Shown in pieces: positions 1 to 8,249 of a stretch of 64,000 bases of DNA. The DNA comes from JAJTFW01 sp903922455. Its GTDB lineage: Bacteria > Bacteroidota > Bacteroidia > AKYH767-A > OLB10. Made by a program: the position numbers and the translations under genes. The stretch spans positions 1 through 64,000 of the forward strand of contig CALQEU020000019.1 in NCBI GenBank assembly GCA_943329665.2. Reading direction: 5' to 3'. How positions within the stretch are numbered: position 1 is the first letter of the stretch; each line of letters opens with the position of its first letter. Below the pieces are notes generated by a model that searched no databases, was not told the DNA's origin, and saw only the letters and a program-made list of their open reading frames with translations.

Positions 1-27
1 AAATCGCGAAATGCGATTACACATCAG
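1..27. repeat. palindromic repeat, copy A (cut by the window edge)
   Basis: These 27 bases recur exactly at 103-129. The core is a 6-bp stem (AATCGC/GCGATT) around a GAAAT loop, followed by ACACATCAG. The left part of this copy lies outside the window. It resembles a REP-type intergenic hairpin. It lies downstream of the minus-strand gene ending at 166, so a role in transcript ends is possible but unproven. Confidence 0.6.
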
Positions 28-90
28 AAGCTAATACTTCGTTTTTGCATCAGACCCGATGAGTAATTTATACTAATGCAACTTAGGATT

Positions 91-132
91 ATCCTGATGT
101 AGAAATCGCGAAATGCGATTACACATCAGGAT
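91..132. repeat. palindromic repeat, copy B, inside a larger hairpin
   Basis: The exact 27-base repeat of positions 1-27 lies at 103-129. Here it is enclosed by an outer 10-bp inverted repeat, ATCCTGATGT at 91-100 and ACATCAGGAT at 123-132, giving a two-storey hairpin of about 42 nt. There is no U-tract, so a REP-like element is more likely than a simple terminator. Confidence 0.6.
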
Positions 133-165
133 AATTGCAGATAAAAACGATGTTTTTATCTGCAA

Positions 166-465
166 TTATTTATTTTCCGGTCGTCTACGTGGAAAAATTT
201 TACGCCACAAAGAAGTTTTTTTGTCAAATGAATCGACGTGCTTATAACGACGTTTATTTTTCTTCCAACGCTTCTTTACTTCTTTCGCTTGAATTTTTGC
301 ATGGCGCTTCTTCCCTATCTCAACCGCCGTTCTTTGTTTTTTAATCTGCTCTTGCTTCGCTTTATCCGCTTTCTTCTGCTTCTTTTTTGCGCTTGCGTCC
401 GTTTGTGTAAATGCCACAGAAAACGGTATTAAAAGTAAAAGAAGGAAGAGTTTGATTTTTTTCAT
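166..465 (-). CDS. small secreted lysine-rich protein, unknown function
   Basis: 99 aa. The first 20 or so residues form a clear signal peptide (MKKIKLFLLLLLIPF, cleaved near FTQ). The rest is extremely basic, with runs such as KKKQKKADKAK and RRRRPENK-like ends and almost no hydrophobic core, so the mature protein is probably disordered or nucleic-acid/polyanion binding. A TACATTTG promoter motif lies at 479-486, 13 nt before the ATG, so the start is well supported. I do not recognise a family. The gene may be followed by the hairpin repeats at 1-132. Confidence 0.6.
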   Translation of the reverse strand: MKKIKLFLLLLLIPFSVAFTQTDASAKKKQKKADKAKQEQIKKQRTAVEIGKKRHAKIQAKEVKKRWKKNKRRYKHVDSFDKKTSLWRKIFPRRRPENK

Positions 466-478
466 GAATAGAATAACG

Positions 479-486
479 CAAATGTA
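479..486 (-). promoter_or_regulatory. -7 promoter element (TACATTTG)
   Basis: Perfect match to the Bacteroidota sigma-A -7 consensus TAnnTTTG on the minus strand. It is 13 nt upstream of the ATG at 465 and predicts a leader of about 9 nt. Confidence 0.6.
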
Positions 487-510
487 AAAAGAATCATGTG
501 CATAAAACTA

Positions 511-541
511 AAAAACCCTGTCATCAATGACAGGGTTTTCA
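511..541. terminator. bidirectional hairpin terminator
   Basis: A perfect stem of ACCCTGTCAT/ATGACAGGGT with a CA loop, flanked by A-rich and T-rich sides. It lies just downstream of the minus-strand gene ending at 565, separating it from the promoter at 479-486 of the next gene. Confidence 0.8.
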
Positions 542-564
542 AAGGTATTGGAAGAAATAAGACC

Positions 565-975
565 TTATCGTGCTTGAGGCGCACCAGGTACTCTGAATTT
601 CATAGTATTTTGTTGTCCATTTATTGTATAACTTACAGCATACATATACATTGGATAATCTAAATTATAATTAACAGTAAAGCTTCCGTCGATCAATGGG
701 ATTTCTGTTTGTGTTACTTTCTTCGTTGTTTCAATGGCAATAATAGTAATGTCTGCTGTGGCTGGCGCCTCAGCTAATGCACTTCCATCTGCAGTACATG
801 GGAAAAACTTCAATGTGGTTCCATTCGTTACCACTTCGAAGTTTACTTGTTGCTCCCCACCCATGATATAACCGCCACGCTTGCCTTTAGCAACTCCTTC
901 GGTAGATTGAGCGTTGAGTCCCATAGGAACGATAAATACAAGACTGAGAATAAGTGTAAATAAGTGCTTTTTCAT
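565..975 (-). CDS. secreted hypothetical protein
   Basis: 136 aa with a typical signal peptide (MKKHLFTLILSLVFIVPMG, predicted cleavage after LNAQ). The mature part is about 115 aa of alternating hydrophobic/polar stretches typical of a beta-sandwich, with a Gly-rich start (KGKRGGYIMGG) and a conserved-looking end (MKFRVPGAP). One unpaired Cys lies in FFPCTADGS. I recognise no family or catalytic motif. It is transcribed alone, from the promoter at 998-1005 to the hairpin at 511-541. Confidence 0.6.
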   Translation of the reverse strand: MKKHLFTLILSLVFIVPMGLNAQSTEGVAKGKRGGYIMGGEQQVNFEVVTNGTTLKFFPCTADGSALAEAPATADITIIAIETTKKVTQTEIPLIDGSFTVNYNLDYPMYMYAVSYTINGQQNTMKFRVPGAPQAR

Positions 976-997
976 GATGTTGGTTTCTTTTGCAGTT

Positions 998-1005
998 CAA
1001 ATATA
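998..1005 (-). promoter_or_regulatory. -7 promoter element (TATATTTG)
   Basis: Perfect TAnnTTTG on the minus strand, 22 nt before the ATG at 975. A transcription start near 993 is expected. Confidence 0.6.
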
Positions 1006-1048
1006 TAAATAATTCTACTAAAAATACAAATACTTATCTTAGCAGACC

Positions 1049-1489
1049 ATGAAAAATTACGTGAAAGGCCATCTTTGTTGGGTTATCCTTCTAGGAATAC
1101 TGGCTATTAACACCTCCTGCAAGAAAAATAAAGACCAGGTACCGAATGTAGCTGTTGATGAATATATCAACCTAAACCTACCCGATTATATCAACCTCAA
1201 CGCCATAAACAACTGGGTTTATTACAATTACGCGGGAAACAAGGGGATTATTATTATTCGAACCTCCCCTACTGAGTTTAATGCTTATGAGCGTACTTGT
1301 ACTTATGACCCATCGGTTTCATCGGCCTATGTGAAAGGAATTCCAAATGATATCTTTTGTGTGGATTCAACTTGTGGAAGTAAATTCAGCCTAATTGATG
1401 GATCGGTGGTTACCGGACCTGCCAGTGTTCCCTTATTAAAATATAGAACTCAGTTGCTTTCAAATAACTTGCTTCATATTTATAACTAG
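1049..1489 (+). CDS. Rieske-like lipoprotein lacking cluster histidines
   Basis: 146 aa. A lipoprotein signal (LLGILAINTSCKKNK) puts the lipid on Cys24. The C-terminal half follows the Rieske [2Fe-2S] fold pattern: an ERTCTYDP loop, then CVDSTCGSKFSLIDGS, then VVTGPASVPLLKY. The family norm is CxH...CxxH; here both histidine positions are replaced (C-T-Y and C-G-S), although several cysteines remain. It therefore probably keeps the fold without a classical cluster, perhaps with a disulfide. Rieske-like lipoproteins of this type occur in Bacteroidota. The gene stands alone and converges on ahcY. Confidence 0.6.
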   Translation: MKNYVKGHLCWVILLGILAINTSCKKNKDQVPNVAVDEYINLNLPDYINLNAINNWVYYNYAGNKGIIIIRTSPTEFNAYERTCTYDPSVSSAYVKGIPNDIFCVDSTCGSKFSLIDGSVVTGPASVPLLKYRTQLLSNNLLHIYN

Positions 1490-1612
1490 TTTTTTTTGAC
1501 TACGAAGTAATCGCGTGAGTGAAATTCATTTGAAGTTGAGATTGGAAAATTTATCAAAAAATGTAATCCCAGTAATCGGGACATATAGATTTCGCTGAAG
1601 ACTATACACCGC

Positions 1613-1750
1613 TAAATTTTCTCGCAAAGGCGCGGAGCCGCAAAGGCTGCGCTACAATAAATTTTCTCGCAAAAGCGCAATCCCGATAGCTATCCATCGG
1701 CCACCAAAGGCTTGCCGACGGCGCTGCGGGACGCAAAGTTTTCGTTGCGG
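1613..1750. repeat. intergenic GC-rich repeat element
   Basis: The 487-base gap between two convergent genes holds no ORF. It contains two copies of a 21-base unit (TAAATTTTCTCGCAAA...) at 1613-1633 and 1658-1678 with one difference, plus CGCAAAGG/GCGC units. The stretch 1662-1693 matches 18081-18112 with one mismatch, so this is a dispersed family. The element is much richer in G+C than its surroundings. The rest of 1490-1976 shows nothing recognisable apart from the terminator at 1929-1959. Confidence 0.6.
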
Positions 1751-1928
1751 AATTAGTTCACGATATTTTCTTGCTAAAGCGTGTAATTGCATCCCTCGAC
1801 AAACTCAGATTAATGAGTAATTTTTTCACGAAGACCAATGCGCAAAGTTGTTAAGTACAAAAAATAGCTCTAAAAGTCTGTATTGATTTATACTTTTCCT
1901 TAAGCCCATCTTTAAAAATCCAACTCAT

Positions 1929-1959
1929 AAAAAAAGGCCCTTCTTTCGAAGAGCCTTTT
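1929..1959. terminator. hairpin terminator of ahcY
   Basis: Stem AAAAGGC-C-CTTC / GAAG-A-GCCTTTT with a TTTC loop and A/T-rich flanks, starting 18 bases downstream of the ahcY stop. Confidence 0.75.
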
Positions 1960-1976
1960 CTATTTTTAAGTAGATC

Positions 1977-3293
1977 TTAGTAACGGTAAGTATCCGACTT
2001 ATACGGACCTGCAACAGTTACACCAATATATTCTGCTTGCTCAGGAGTTAATTCTTCAATTTCAACACCCACTTTTGATAAGTGCAAACGAGCTACTTTC
2101 TCATCTAAATGTTTTGGTAATGTATATACCTCATTCTTATATTTTCCAGTGTTCATCCATAATTCTAATTGAGCCAACGTTTGGTTCGTGAAAGAATTAG
2201 ACATTACAAAGCTTGGATGACCCATCGCGCAACCTAAGTTAACTAAGCGACCTTCTGCTAGGATGATAATATCCTTTCCGTCGATGGTGTACTTGTCAAC
2301 TTGAGGCTTGATCGTTTCCTTCGTATGTCCGTAGTTCTTATTCAACCAAGCCATATCAATTTCATTATCGAAGTGACCGATATTACAAACTACTGCATTA
2401 TGTTTCATAGCACGGAAATGATCTTCAGAAATGATATTATAGTTGCCAGTAGCTGTAACCACGATATCGGCTTCTTTCACTGCATTGATCATCTTCTTCA
2501 CTTCATAACCTTCCATCGCTGCTTGCAATGCGCAGATAGGATCAATTTCAGTTACGATGGTACGAACTTTAGCATCTTTCAACGACTCAGCAGAACCTTT
2601 ACCTACATCACCAAAACCGGCAACAACAGCCACCTTACCAGCAAGCATCAAATCAGTAGCACGACGCAAAGCATCCACTAAAGACTCACGACAACCGTAC
2701 TTATTATCGAACTTCGACTTCGTTACAGAATCGTTGATGTTGATAGCTGGAAGAGATAATGTTCCGTTTTTCATACGATCATAAAGACGAAGAACACCTG
2801 TTGTCGTTTCTTCAGAAATTCCTTTGATACCTGAGATCAATTCTGGGAAACGATCCAACACCATATTGGTTAAATCACCACCATCATCTAATATCATATT
2901 TAGAGGCTGGCGCTCATCACCAAAAAACAAAGTTTGTTCAATACACCAATCAAACTCTTCTTCGTTCATCCCTTTCCAAGCATAAACAGAGATACCTGCA
3001 GCAGCAATGGCAGCCGCAGCATGATCTTGAGTTGAGAAAATATTACAAGATGACCAAGTTACCTCAGCTCCTAATTCTACTAATGTTTCGATTAAAACCG
3101 CGGTTTGAATAGTCATATGAAGACAACCTGCAACACGTGCATTCTTCAATGGCTTTTGTTTTCCGTATTCTTCACGAAGAGCCATTAATCCTGGCATTTC
3201 GGCCTCGGCAAGTTTAATTTCTTTGCGGCCCCATTCAGCTAAAGACATATCTTTAACTTTGTGCTTAACATACTGTGCTGTTTGCGTCTTCAT
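1977..3293 (-). CDS. ahcY: adenosylhomocysteinase (SAH hydrolase)
   Basis: 438 aa, full length for the family. It splits S-adenosylhomocysteine into adenosine and homocysteine in the cytosol, relieving product inhibition of methyltransferases. Visible motifs are the substrate-binding N-terminal region (GCLHMTIQTAVLIETL), the catalytic lysine and aspartate of NDSVTKSKFDN (K192, D196), the NAD-binding loop GFGDVGKG at 226-233, and the C-terminal KSDTYRY tail that completes the neighbouring active site in the tetramer. No SAH or SAM riboswitch is visible in the short leader. It is a monocistronic gene between the promoter at 3314-3321 and the terminator at 1929-1959. Confidence 0.97.
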   Translation of the reverse strand: MKTQTAQYVKHKVKDMSLAEWGRKEIKLAEAEMPGLMALREEYGKQKPLKNARVAGCLHMTIQTAVLIETLVELGAEVTWSSCNIFSTQDHAAAAIAAAGISVYAWKGMNEEEFDWCIEQTLFFGDERQPLNMILDDGGDLTNMVLDRFPELISGIKGISEETTTGVLRLYDRMKNGTLSLPAININDSVTKSKFDNKYGCRESLVDALRRATDLMLAGKVAVVAGFGDVGKGSAESLKDAKVRTIVTEIDPICALQAAMEGYEVKKMINAVKEADIVVTATGNYNIISEDHFRAMKHNAVVCNIGHFDNEIDMAWLNKNYGHTKETIKPQVDKYTIDGKDIIILAEGRLVNLGCAMGHPSFVMSNSFTNQTLAQLELWMNTGKYKNEVYTLPKHLDEKVARLHLSKVGVEIEELTPEQAEYIGVTVAGPYKSDTYRY

Positions 3294-3313
3294 AATTTAG
3301 TTGAAATTTTGTG

Positions 3314-3321
3314 CAAAGGTA
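3314..3321 (-). promoter_or_regulatory. -7 promoter element of ahcY (TACCTTTG)
   Basis: Perfect TAnnTTTG on the minus strand, 20 nt before the ahcY ATG at 3293, within the short divergent region shared with the gene starting at 3372. Confidence 0.65.
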
Positions 3322-3371
3322 CGGTTATCCTCTTAAGAAACAATACCTTTATTGATTAGATTTATATTCTT

Positions 3372-4016
3372 ATGCCACTCTTCTTCAACTCATTATTAAC
3401 TACTGGAGCTCGAATATGGGTCTGGCATTTGAATGAAACAGAAGAAGCATTAAAAAAGTTTATTTCTGAAGAAGAATTTATTCACATTTCAAGCAAATAT
3501 CATCATCCACAAAGAAAGCTACAGAAAGTGGCGACTAGTATTCTATTACATCATTTAGGTGAAGGTCAACTAGTTAATTTAGTTTACGATGATGAAGGCA
3601 AACCCTATCCTCAAGAAATTCCAGGTCATATTTCAATTTCTCATTCAAAAAATTTCGTCGGATTGCTTTATCATCCTATCATTTCTTGCGGGTTAGATTT
3701 GGAGGAAGTGGATGAGCGAGTTTTGAGAGTAGGTCCACGATTTATTAATGAACAGGAGCATAATTGGATTGACAAAGATTCTTTAATGCGGGATTCGGGC
3801 TTAATTTGGAGCGTGAAAGAATGTCTCTTTAAAAATATTGGAGGGGGTGGAATTTTATTCAAGGAACATTTGAATGTTGAAGCACCTCATTTAGTTTCAA
3901 GTTATAACGGATCTGGTTTGGCAAGTTATGATGGACCCCAGGGTAAAAAAATGTTCAAATATCAACATGAATATTTGGATGGAGTTCTTATGGTTCATAC
4001 TATTGCAATAGAGTAA
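3372..4016 (+). CDS. 4'-phosphopantetheinyl transferase superfamily protein
   Basis: 214 aa. Transfers the phosphopantetheine arm of CoA to a carrier-protein serine. The two signature motifs are present: GLDLEEVDERVLRVGPRF (Mg-binding acidic residues) and WSVKECLFK (the WxxKE(A/C)xxK signature), preceded by the ISISHS substrate motif. The length fits an Sfp-like, pseudodimeric enzyme rather than the small AcpS type. The GGGP synthase gene follows 22 nt downstream and is probably co-transcribed. The carrier-protein target cannot be told from this window. Confidence 0.88.
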   Translation: MPLFFNSLLTTGARIWVWHLNETEEALKKFISEEEFIHISSKYHHPQRKLQKVATSILLHHLGEGQLVNLVYDDEGKPYPQEIPGHISISHSKNFVGLLYHPIISCGLDLEEVDERVLRVGPRFINEQEHNWIDKDSLMRDSGLIWSVKECLFKNIGGGGILFKEHLNVEAPHLVSSYNGSGLASYDGPQGKKMFKYQHEYLDGVLMVHTIAIE

Positions 4017-4038
4017 TCGACAGCAAAAAGAACGAATC

Positions 4039-4776
4039 ATGATTTATCAGAAAATTGTAGAAGCAAAACATGAAGGTCGTCGATTACTTGCCGTACTCAT
4101 TGATCCTGACAAAGCACAAAGTAAACACCTTGATAAATTGTGTTCCCATTGCAATGAAGTGGGAGTCGACTTTTATTTTGTGGGCGGAAGTCTAATTACG
4201 ACAGGAGATCTTGCGCATACTATTCAATCCATCAAGAAAAGAAGTGATATTCCTATTGTAATTTTTCCAGGCAATCATCAGCAAGTTGATGAATATGCAG
4301 ATGCTATTTTATTGCTCTCTTTAATTTCAGGCAGAAATCCTGATTTATTAATTGGGCAACATGTGATGGCAGCACAGCGATTAAAAGCAGCGGAGATTGA
4401 AATTATTCCGACAGGCTATTTGTTAATTGATGGCGGCAACATGACGGCTGTCCAATATGTGAGCGGCACTGCTCCTATTCCGGTTGGAAAGACAGATATT
4501 GCAGCTTATACAGCACTTGCAGGAGAACAGTTGGGATTAAAATTAATTTTTGCAGAAGCGGGTTCGGGCGCAAAAAATTCAGTTCCCGTAGAGATGATTA
4601 AAGCCATCAAGAGAGAAATAAATATTCCGTTAATTGTTGGTGGAGGTGTACGCACAGTAGAAAATGCAGAAGAACTTTATGCGGCGGGCGCAGATGTAGT
4701 GGTTGTAGGAAATAGCTTGGAACAAAATCCCGATTTGATATTTGAAATTGCTGGGAGTAGAAACAAATTAAGTTAA
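4039..4776 (+). CDS. geranylgeranylglyceryl phosphate synthase family protein
   Basis: 245 aa TIM-barrel prenyltransferase. Archaeal members join geranylgeranyl diphosphate to sn-glycerol-1-phosphate. Bacteroidota homologues (group II) have the same activity in vitro, with an unclear physiological product. Motifs: LIDPDK near the N-terminus, FYFVGGS, IPTGYLLIDGG, FAEAGSGA, and the phosphate-binding VGGGVRTVENAEEL and GADVVVVGNSLE. It follows a phosphopantetheinyl transferase with a 22-nt gap and ends at a strong terminator. The bacterial PcrB heptaprenyl enzyme is the alternative reading, but length and taxon favour group II GGGPS. Confidence 0.9.
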   Translation: MIYQKIVEAKHEGRRLLAVLIDPDKAQSKHLDKLCSHCNEVGVDFYFVGGSLITTGDLAHTIQSIKKRSDIPIVIFPGNHQQVDEYADAILLLSLISGRNPDLLIGQHVMAAQRLKAAEIEIIPTGYLLIDGGNMTAVQYVSGTAPIPVGKTDIAAYTALAGEQLGLKLIFAEAGSGAKNSVPVEMIKAIKREINIPLIVGGGVRTVENAEELYAAGADVVVVGNSLEQNPDLIFEIAGSRNKLS

Positions 4777-4786
4777 TTATATAACT

Positions 4787-4828
4787 AAAAAAAATGCTTG
4801 CGCAATATAATTACGCAAGCATTTTTTT
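4787..4828. terminator. bidirectional hairpin terminator
   Basis: The inverted repeat AAAAATGCTTGCG / CGCAAGCATTTTT with an A/T-rich loop lies between the convergent GGGP synthase and S9 peptidase genes. The A-tract and T-tract allow it to serve both. Confidence 0.85.
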
Positions 4829-4840
4829 ATTTCACTTTCT

Positions 4841-6793
4841 TTATTCTACTTCCAACAAATATTTTTTCACAAATAAAATTGTCGAATAGAATTGAAAGTC
4901 TGAATTTGATTTTTTTCTAAATCCATGACCTTCGTCTTTGGCTTCTAAATACCATACTGGAATATTATTCGCTTTTAGTGCCGCCGACATCTGAGCTGCT
5001 TCTGTACGTGGAACACGCGGATCATTTCCGCCCTGCACAATAAACATTGGAATTTTAATTTTTCCAACGTTGTTTAATGGAGAAATTTTTTCAAGGAACT
5101 CATACATCTTCGGATCTTGTTCATCACCATATTCCACTCTACGCAAATCGCGACGATAGCTTTCTGTATTCTTCAAAAAAGTGGTGAAACTTGAAATCCC
5201 TACAATATCGTTTGAACATTTCAAACGCTCACTATAATAAACAGCACACGCTAGGGCCATATAGCCACCATAACTTCCACCCATAGTCATCACACGAGAA
5301 GCATCCAAGTCGGGTTGTAGTTCGATCCAATCTAAGAGTGCACCAATATCCTTTACTGAATTCTCTCTTAGATAACCATTGTCCATCTTCACAAAACTTT
5401 TACCATATCCAGTACTTCCTCGCACATTAGGGTAAATTAATGCGACTCCTAGTTCATTCAGATAATAATTATTTCTCCCTTGAAATCCAGGTGTAGATTG
5501 TCCTTCAGGTCCTCCGTGCATTACAATAATAACGGGACGTTTACCTGTGAATTTCGCAGCAGGTTTGTAATGAAATCCAGAAATTTCTGTACCATCAAAA
5601 CTTTTCCATTTGATCAACTTGGCATCATTCAATTGCGAAGCTACCAATCCGCCCAACTCACTTTCGGTCCAGCGTTCAGTTTTCCTAGTTTTAATATTGA
5701 AGACATAAATATCGCTTGATGATGCTGCCGTTGAATAATTATAAGCAATGTCATCACCGCTTTTATGCCATTCAAATCCACCTACAGCCCCTTGAGGAAT
5801 CTCCTTGATGGCCTCATACTGATTGTTGAGCGTATTCAACATATATACTTTAGAAAGTCCAGCTTCATTGGTAGAAAAAATCATTTTAGTTCCGTCCGGC
5901 GACAAATCATAGTCAGCAACATTCCATGGAATTGATTTAGTGATGGGCGTAATTTTTTTTGTACTCAAATCCATCTTCGCTAAATAATTAAACTCATTAT
6001 CAAGGTCGGTGCTTATGTAGATGGATTTACCATCTTTACTAAAAACGGCCCCACCAAAAACTAAAGGCTCTATAGACTCAGGAGAAATTTTGGTTTTACT
6101 TCCTGTAGCAATATCGACCAACCACAATTTACTTTCATTTACAGAAACATATTCGCCTAAAATAAAACTTTTGTCATCGGGCGACCAATCATTCACTCCC
6201 CAACCGCCACCAACAAGTTCAAGTACTAATTTATCTTTTTGCGGCTGCAATGGATCCATCAAATAAACATCACGATCAGCACCATTTCTTCGTGTAGAAC
6301 CATACAATAGTTTATCGCCCTTTGTACTCCAACGCATTCCTCCATTTTGAGATCGACCACCATCAGAAAGCAATGTGATTTTACCATCCGCCAAATCATA
6401 GCGATACAACTGCCCAAATTCATTTCCTCCTGCATCGCGCGAAAAAATAAAATAATTTCCTTCATTTGGCTCGAAGGTTCCACCACCAACGGGTTCATCA
6501 AAAAAAGTAATTTGTGTTCGAGCACCCATCGGCATTTTTAAATAATGCAACTGATTGGTATTCCCAAAACGAGTACTCATGAGCATCTCCTTTTTCTTAG
6601 GATGCCACTCTGAAAATCCCGCTGAACGTACATTGGTATACATATTCAATTCCTTCACTAAGCTGGTTGGAATTGGCGATAAACCTTCAACGATCAAATT
6701 TTCTGTTGGCTGCAGAAATTGAGAATCTGCTTTTTGTGCGACTACCCATTGGCTGAAACACAAGATTATTCCTGTCAATAATATCTTCTTCAT
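4841..6793 (-). CDS. S9 family peptidase (prolyl oligopeptidase type), secreted
   Basis: 650 aa. A signal peptide (MKKILLTGIILCFSQWVVAQ) sends it to the periplasm. The next 350 residues form a TolB/WD40-like beta-propeller with repeated DLSPDGTKMIFST-type blades. The C-terminal alpha/beta-hydrolase domain carries the catalytic triad: S507 in GGSYGGYM, D591 in GGNDPRVP and H623 in DEGHGF. The family cleaves short peptides, often dipeptidyl-peptidase IV-like or acylaminoacyl-peptidase-like; the substrate cannot be decided here. A 254-base upstream gap contains a candidate operator (6898-6937) next to an AraC gene. Confidence 0.93.
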   Translation of the reverse strand: MKKILLTGIILCFSQWVVAQKADSQFLQPTENLIVEGLSPIPTSLVKELNMYTNVRSAGFSEWHPKKKEMLMSTRFGNTNQLHYLKMPMGARTQITFFDEPVGGGTFEPNEGNYFIFSRDAGGNEFGQLYRYDLADGKITLLSDGGRSQNGGMRWSTKGDKLLYGSTRRNGADRDVYLMDPLQPQKDKLVLELVGGGWGVNDWSPDDKSFILGEYVSVNESKLWLVDIATGSKTKISPESIEPLVFGGAVFSKDGKSIYISTDLDNEFNYLAKMDLSTKKITPITKSIPWNVADYDLSPDGTKMIFSTNEAGLSKVYMLNTLNNQYEAIKEIPQGAVGGFEWHKSGDDIAYNYSTAASSSDIYVFNIKTRKTERWTESELGGLVASQLNDAKLIKWKSFDGTEISGFHYKPAAKFTGKRPVIIVMHGGPEGQSTPGFQGRNNYYLNELGVALIYPNVRGSTGYGKSFVKMDNGYLRENSVKDIGALLDWIELQPDLDASRVMTMGGSYGGYMALACAVYYSERLKCSNDIVGISSFTTFLKNTESYRRDLRRVEYGDEQDPKMYEFLEKISPLNNVGKIKIPMFIVQGGNDPRVPRTEAAQMSAALKANNIPVWYLEAKDEGHGFRKKSNSDFQFYSTILFVKKYLLEVE

Positions 6794-6897
6794 GATTGAT
6801 ATAGATTATATGCGATATTACTCAAAATAAAAATCAAGAGATCATAAAATCGACAAATACTGCTTCGGTCACGACCAACGAATTAAACGATAGGCCA

Positions 6898-6937
6898 TTA
6901 ATTGGTTAACATGAATTTAGTATACCAATTAACATGA
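6898..6937. promoter_or_regulatory. candidate operator: repeats upstream of the S9 peptidase
   Basis: TTAACATGA occurs twice in direct orientation (6906-6914 and 6929-6937, period 23). The inverted pair TTAATTGGT (6898-6906) and ACCAATTAA (6924-6932) overlaps them. Direct repeats about two helical turns apart are typical AraC-family sites, and an AraC gene ends 111 bases away. This is inference from spacing only. Confidence 0.3.
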
Positions 6938-7047
6938 TGTTTTTACTATTTATTAAACTTTTGTATCCGTAAACGGTACTGGTTCGGCGCTACCTATGAA
7001 GTACTTGATATTAATCGTAAATGACCAACCAAGAAGTATTCATTTAT

Positions 7048-7983
7048 TTAAATTGCAATACTATCCTCTTTTCTAATTTGATTAGCGTTTTTAAAATACT
7101 TCATTTTAAACCTTCGACTAAAATAAGCGGGATCTTTAAATCCAATTCCATGTGCAATTTCCTGAACATTATCTTTAGTAGTTCGAAGCAAATAATGTGC
7201 TCGCTCTAATCGTTGATTCTCGATGTAGTCTTGAAGATTGGTATTGGTCATGGTTTTGAAAAACTGCCCTACATAATCCTTCGAAACATACGCTAATGCA
7301 GCAATTTTTTGATTGGAAAGGTCTCCTCCCAAATTAGTTTGAATGTATTGAATAATATTTACCAGTCTTTTATCCAGTAAAAAACTAATCTTCTCAAAAT
7401 TATTTCGGTATACTGGATTACTTTCTAAGAAACGACATATTTGTACTACAATTTCTTCAGTGAAATTTCTTTGAAGACGATCTTTTCCCAATCGTATATG
7501 CTCTTCTTCATCAATTAAAGATTCCATTAAAAAATTTAAATTTTTCGTCTGCGGAATTACGATACAAGGAAGTTCAAGGATAGAGAAGAATGGAATAGCA
7601 CCATAAATATGTACGTCAAAACCAACAATAGAAAAAATATCTTTGGATTCATCGTACCCTTCAGATAGTAGCCTACCTCTAATAAATTGCTCACGATGTT
7701 CGGGGGAACTAAATCCCTCTATTTCAAAGATGGGATACTTTGCACTTTTTCCATGCCGAAAGAAAATGGGAGAACCCACGGGCATAAAATAAAAATCACC
7801 TGGCTTTATAGGAGTAAAATCACGCTCACCGTAAAACGTACCTGATTTTACCTGCACTAGAATATTTCTTGGCTCAATGGATCCATTTAATTCAGATGGC
7901 CTCATCACCTCTCTCAAAGCTGAACGATAATATTTCACCTGAAGGGATTCAATTATCCTACTAAAAGATTCATTTGGAGCCAT
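7048..7983 (-). CDS. AraC family transcriptional regulator
   Basis: About 311 aa from the ATG at 7983. A TTG at 8007 would add 8 residues, and an in-frame stop lies just upstream of it. The N-terminal half resembles an AraC-type cupin sensor (IKPGDFYFMPVGSPIFFRHG). The last 100 residues hold two helix-turn-helix motifs: GGDLSNQKIAALAYVSKDYV...FFKTMTNTNLQDYI, and VQEIAHGIGFKDPAYFSRRF with the AraC signature. The ligand is unknown. Downstream on the same strand lies the S9 peptidase, whose upstream gap holds paired repeats, so it may be a target. Confidence 0.88.
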   Translation of the reverse strand: MAPNESFSRIIESLQVKYYRSALREVMRPSELNGSIEPRNILVQVKSGTFYGERDFTPIKPGDFYFMPVGSPIFFRHGKSAKYPIFEIEGFSSPEHREQFIRGRLLSEGYDESKDIFSIVGFDVHIYGAIPFFSILELPCIVIPQTKNLNFLMESLIDEEEHIRLGKDRLQRNFTEEIVVQICRFLESNPVYRNNFEKISFLLDKRLVNIIQYIQTNLGGDLSNQKIAALAYVSKDYVGQFFKTMTNTNLQDYIENQRLERAHYLLRTTKDNVQEIAHGIGFKDPAYFSRRFKMKYFKNANQIRKEDSIAI

Positions 7984-8200
7984 TAGAAATCTATATTGCG
8001 GAAACAAATTTAACTTTCATTTCCATGTAAAGCAATCAAAAATGGCAAAATACAATTCTTAGAATAGTACAATTATATAACGCATTGATTTACAATAAAT
8101 TTATTTGAATGAATTTTCATCTTATTCAAATAAGACAAAAGCAAAATAGCCACTCCATTACTCTTTAGAGTTCAAACTACATCTATTCATCAAACAAAAC

Positions 8201-8208
8201 TATTTTTG
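8201..8208 (+). promoter_or_regulatory. -7 promoter element of pnuC (TATTTTTG)
   Basis: Perfect TAnnTTTG, 41 nt before the pnuC ATG. The leader is too short for a known NAD riboswitch, and none is visible. Confidence 0.6.
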
Positions 8209-8249
8209 CAGAAGGTCTAAATCGGCAACAAAAATTCCATCACACTATC

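Noticed and set aside
1..132. Two 27-bp repeats as the end of a CRISPR array
   Set aside because: The 75-bp intervening sequence is too long for a spacer, the repeat has an internal palindrome like a REP, and no cas genes are seen. The left side is outside the window, so only weakly excluded.
2301..2681. 126-aa ORF opposite ahcY
   Set aside because: Entirely antisense to a strongly conserved gene, with no family resemblance.
3294..3371. SAM/SAH riboswitch upstream of ahcY
   Set aside because: The leader after the promoter is under 20 nt, too short for an aptamer, and no conserved core is visible.
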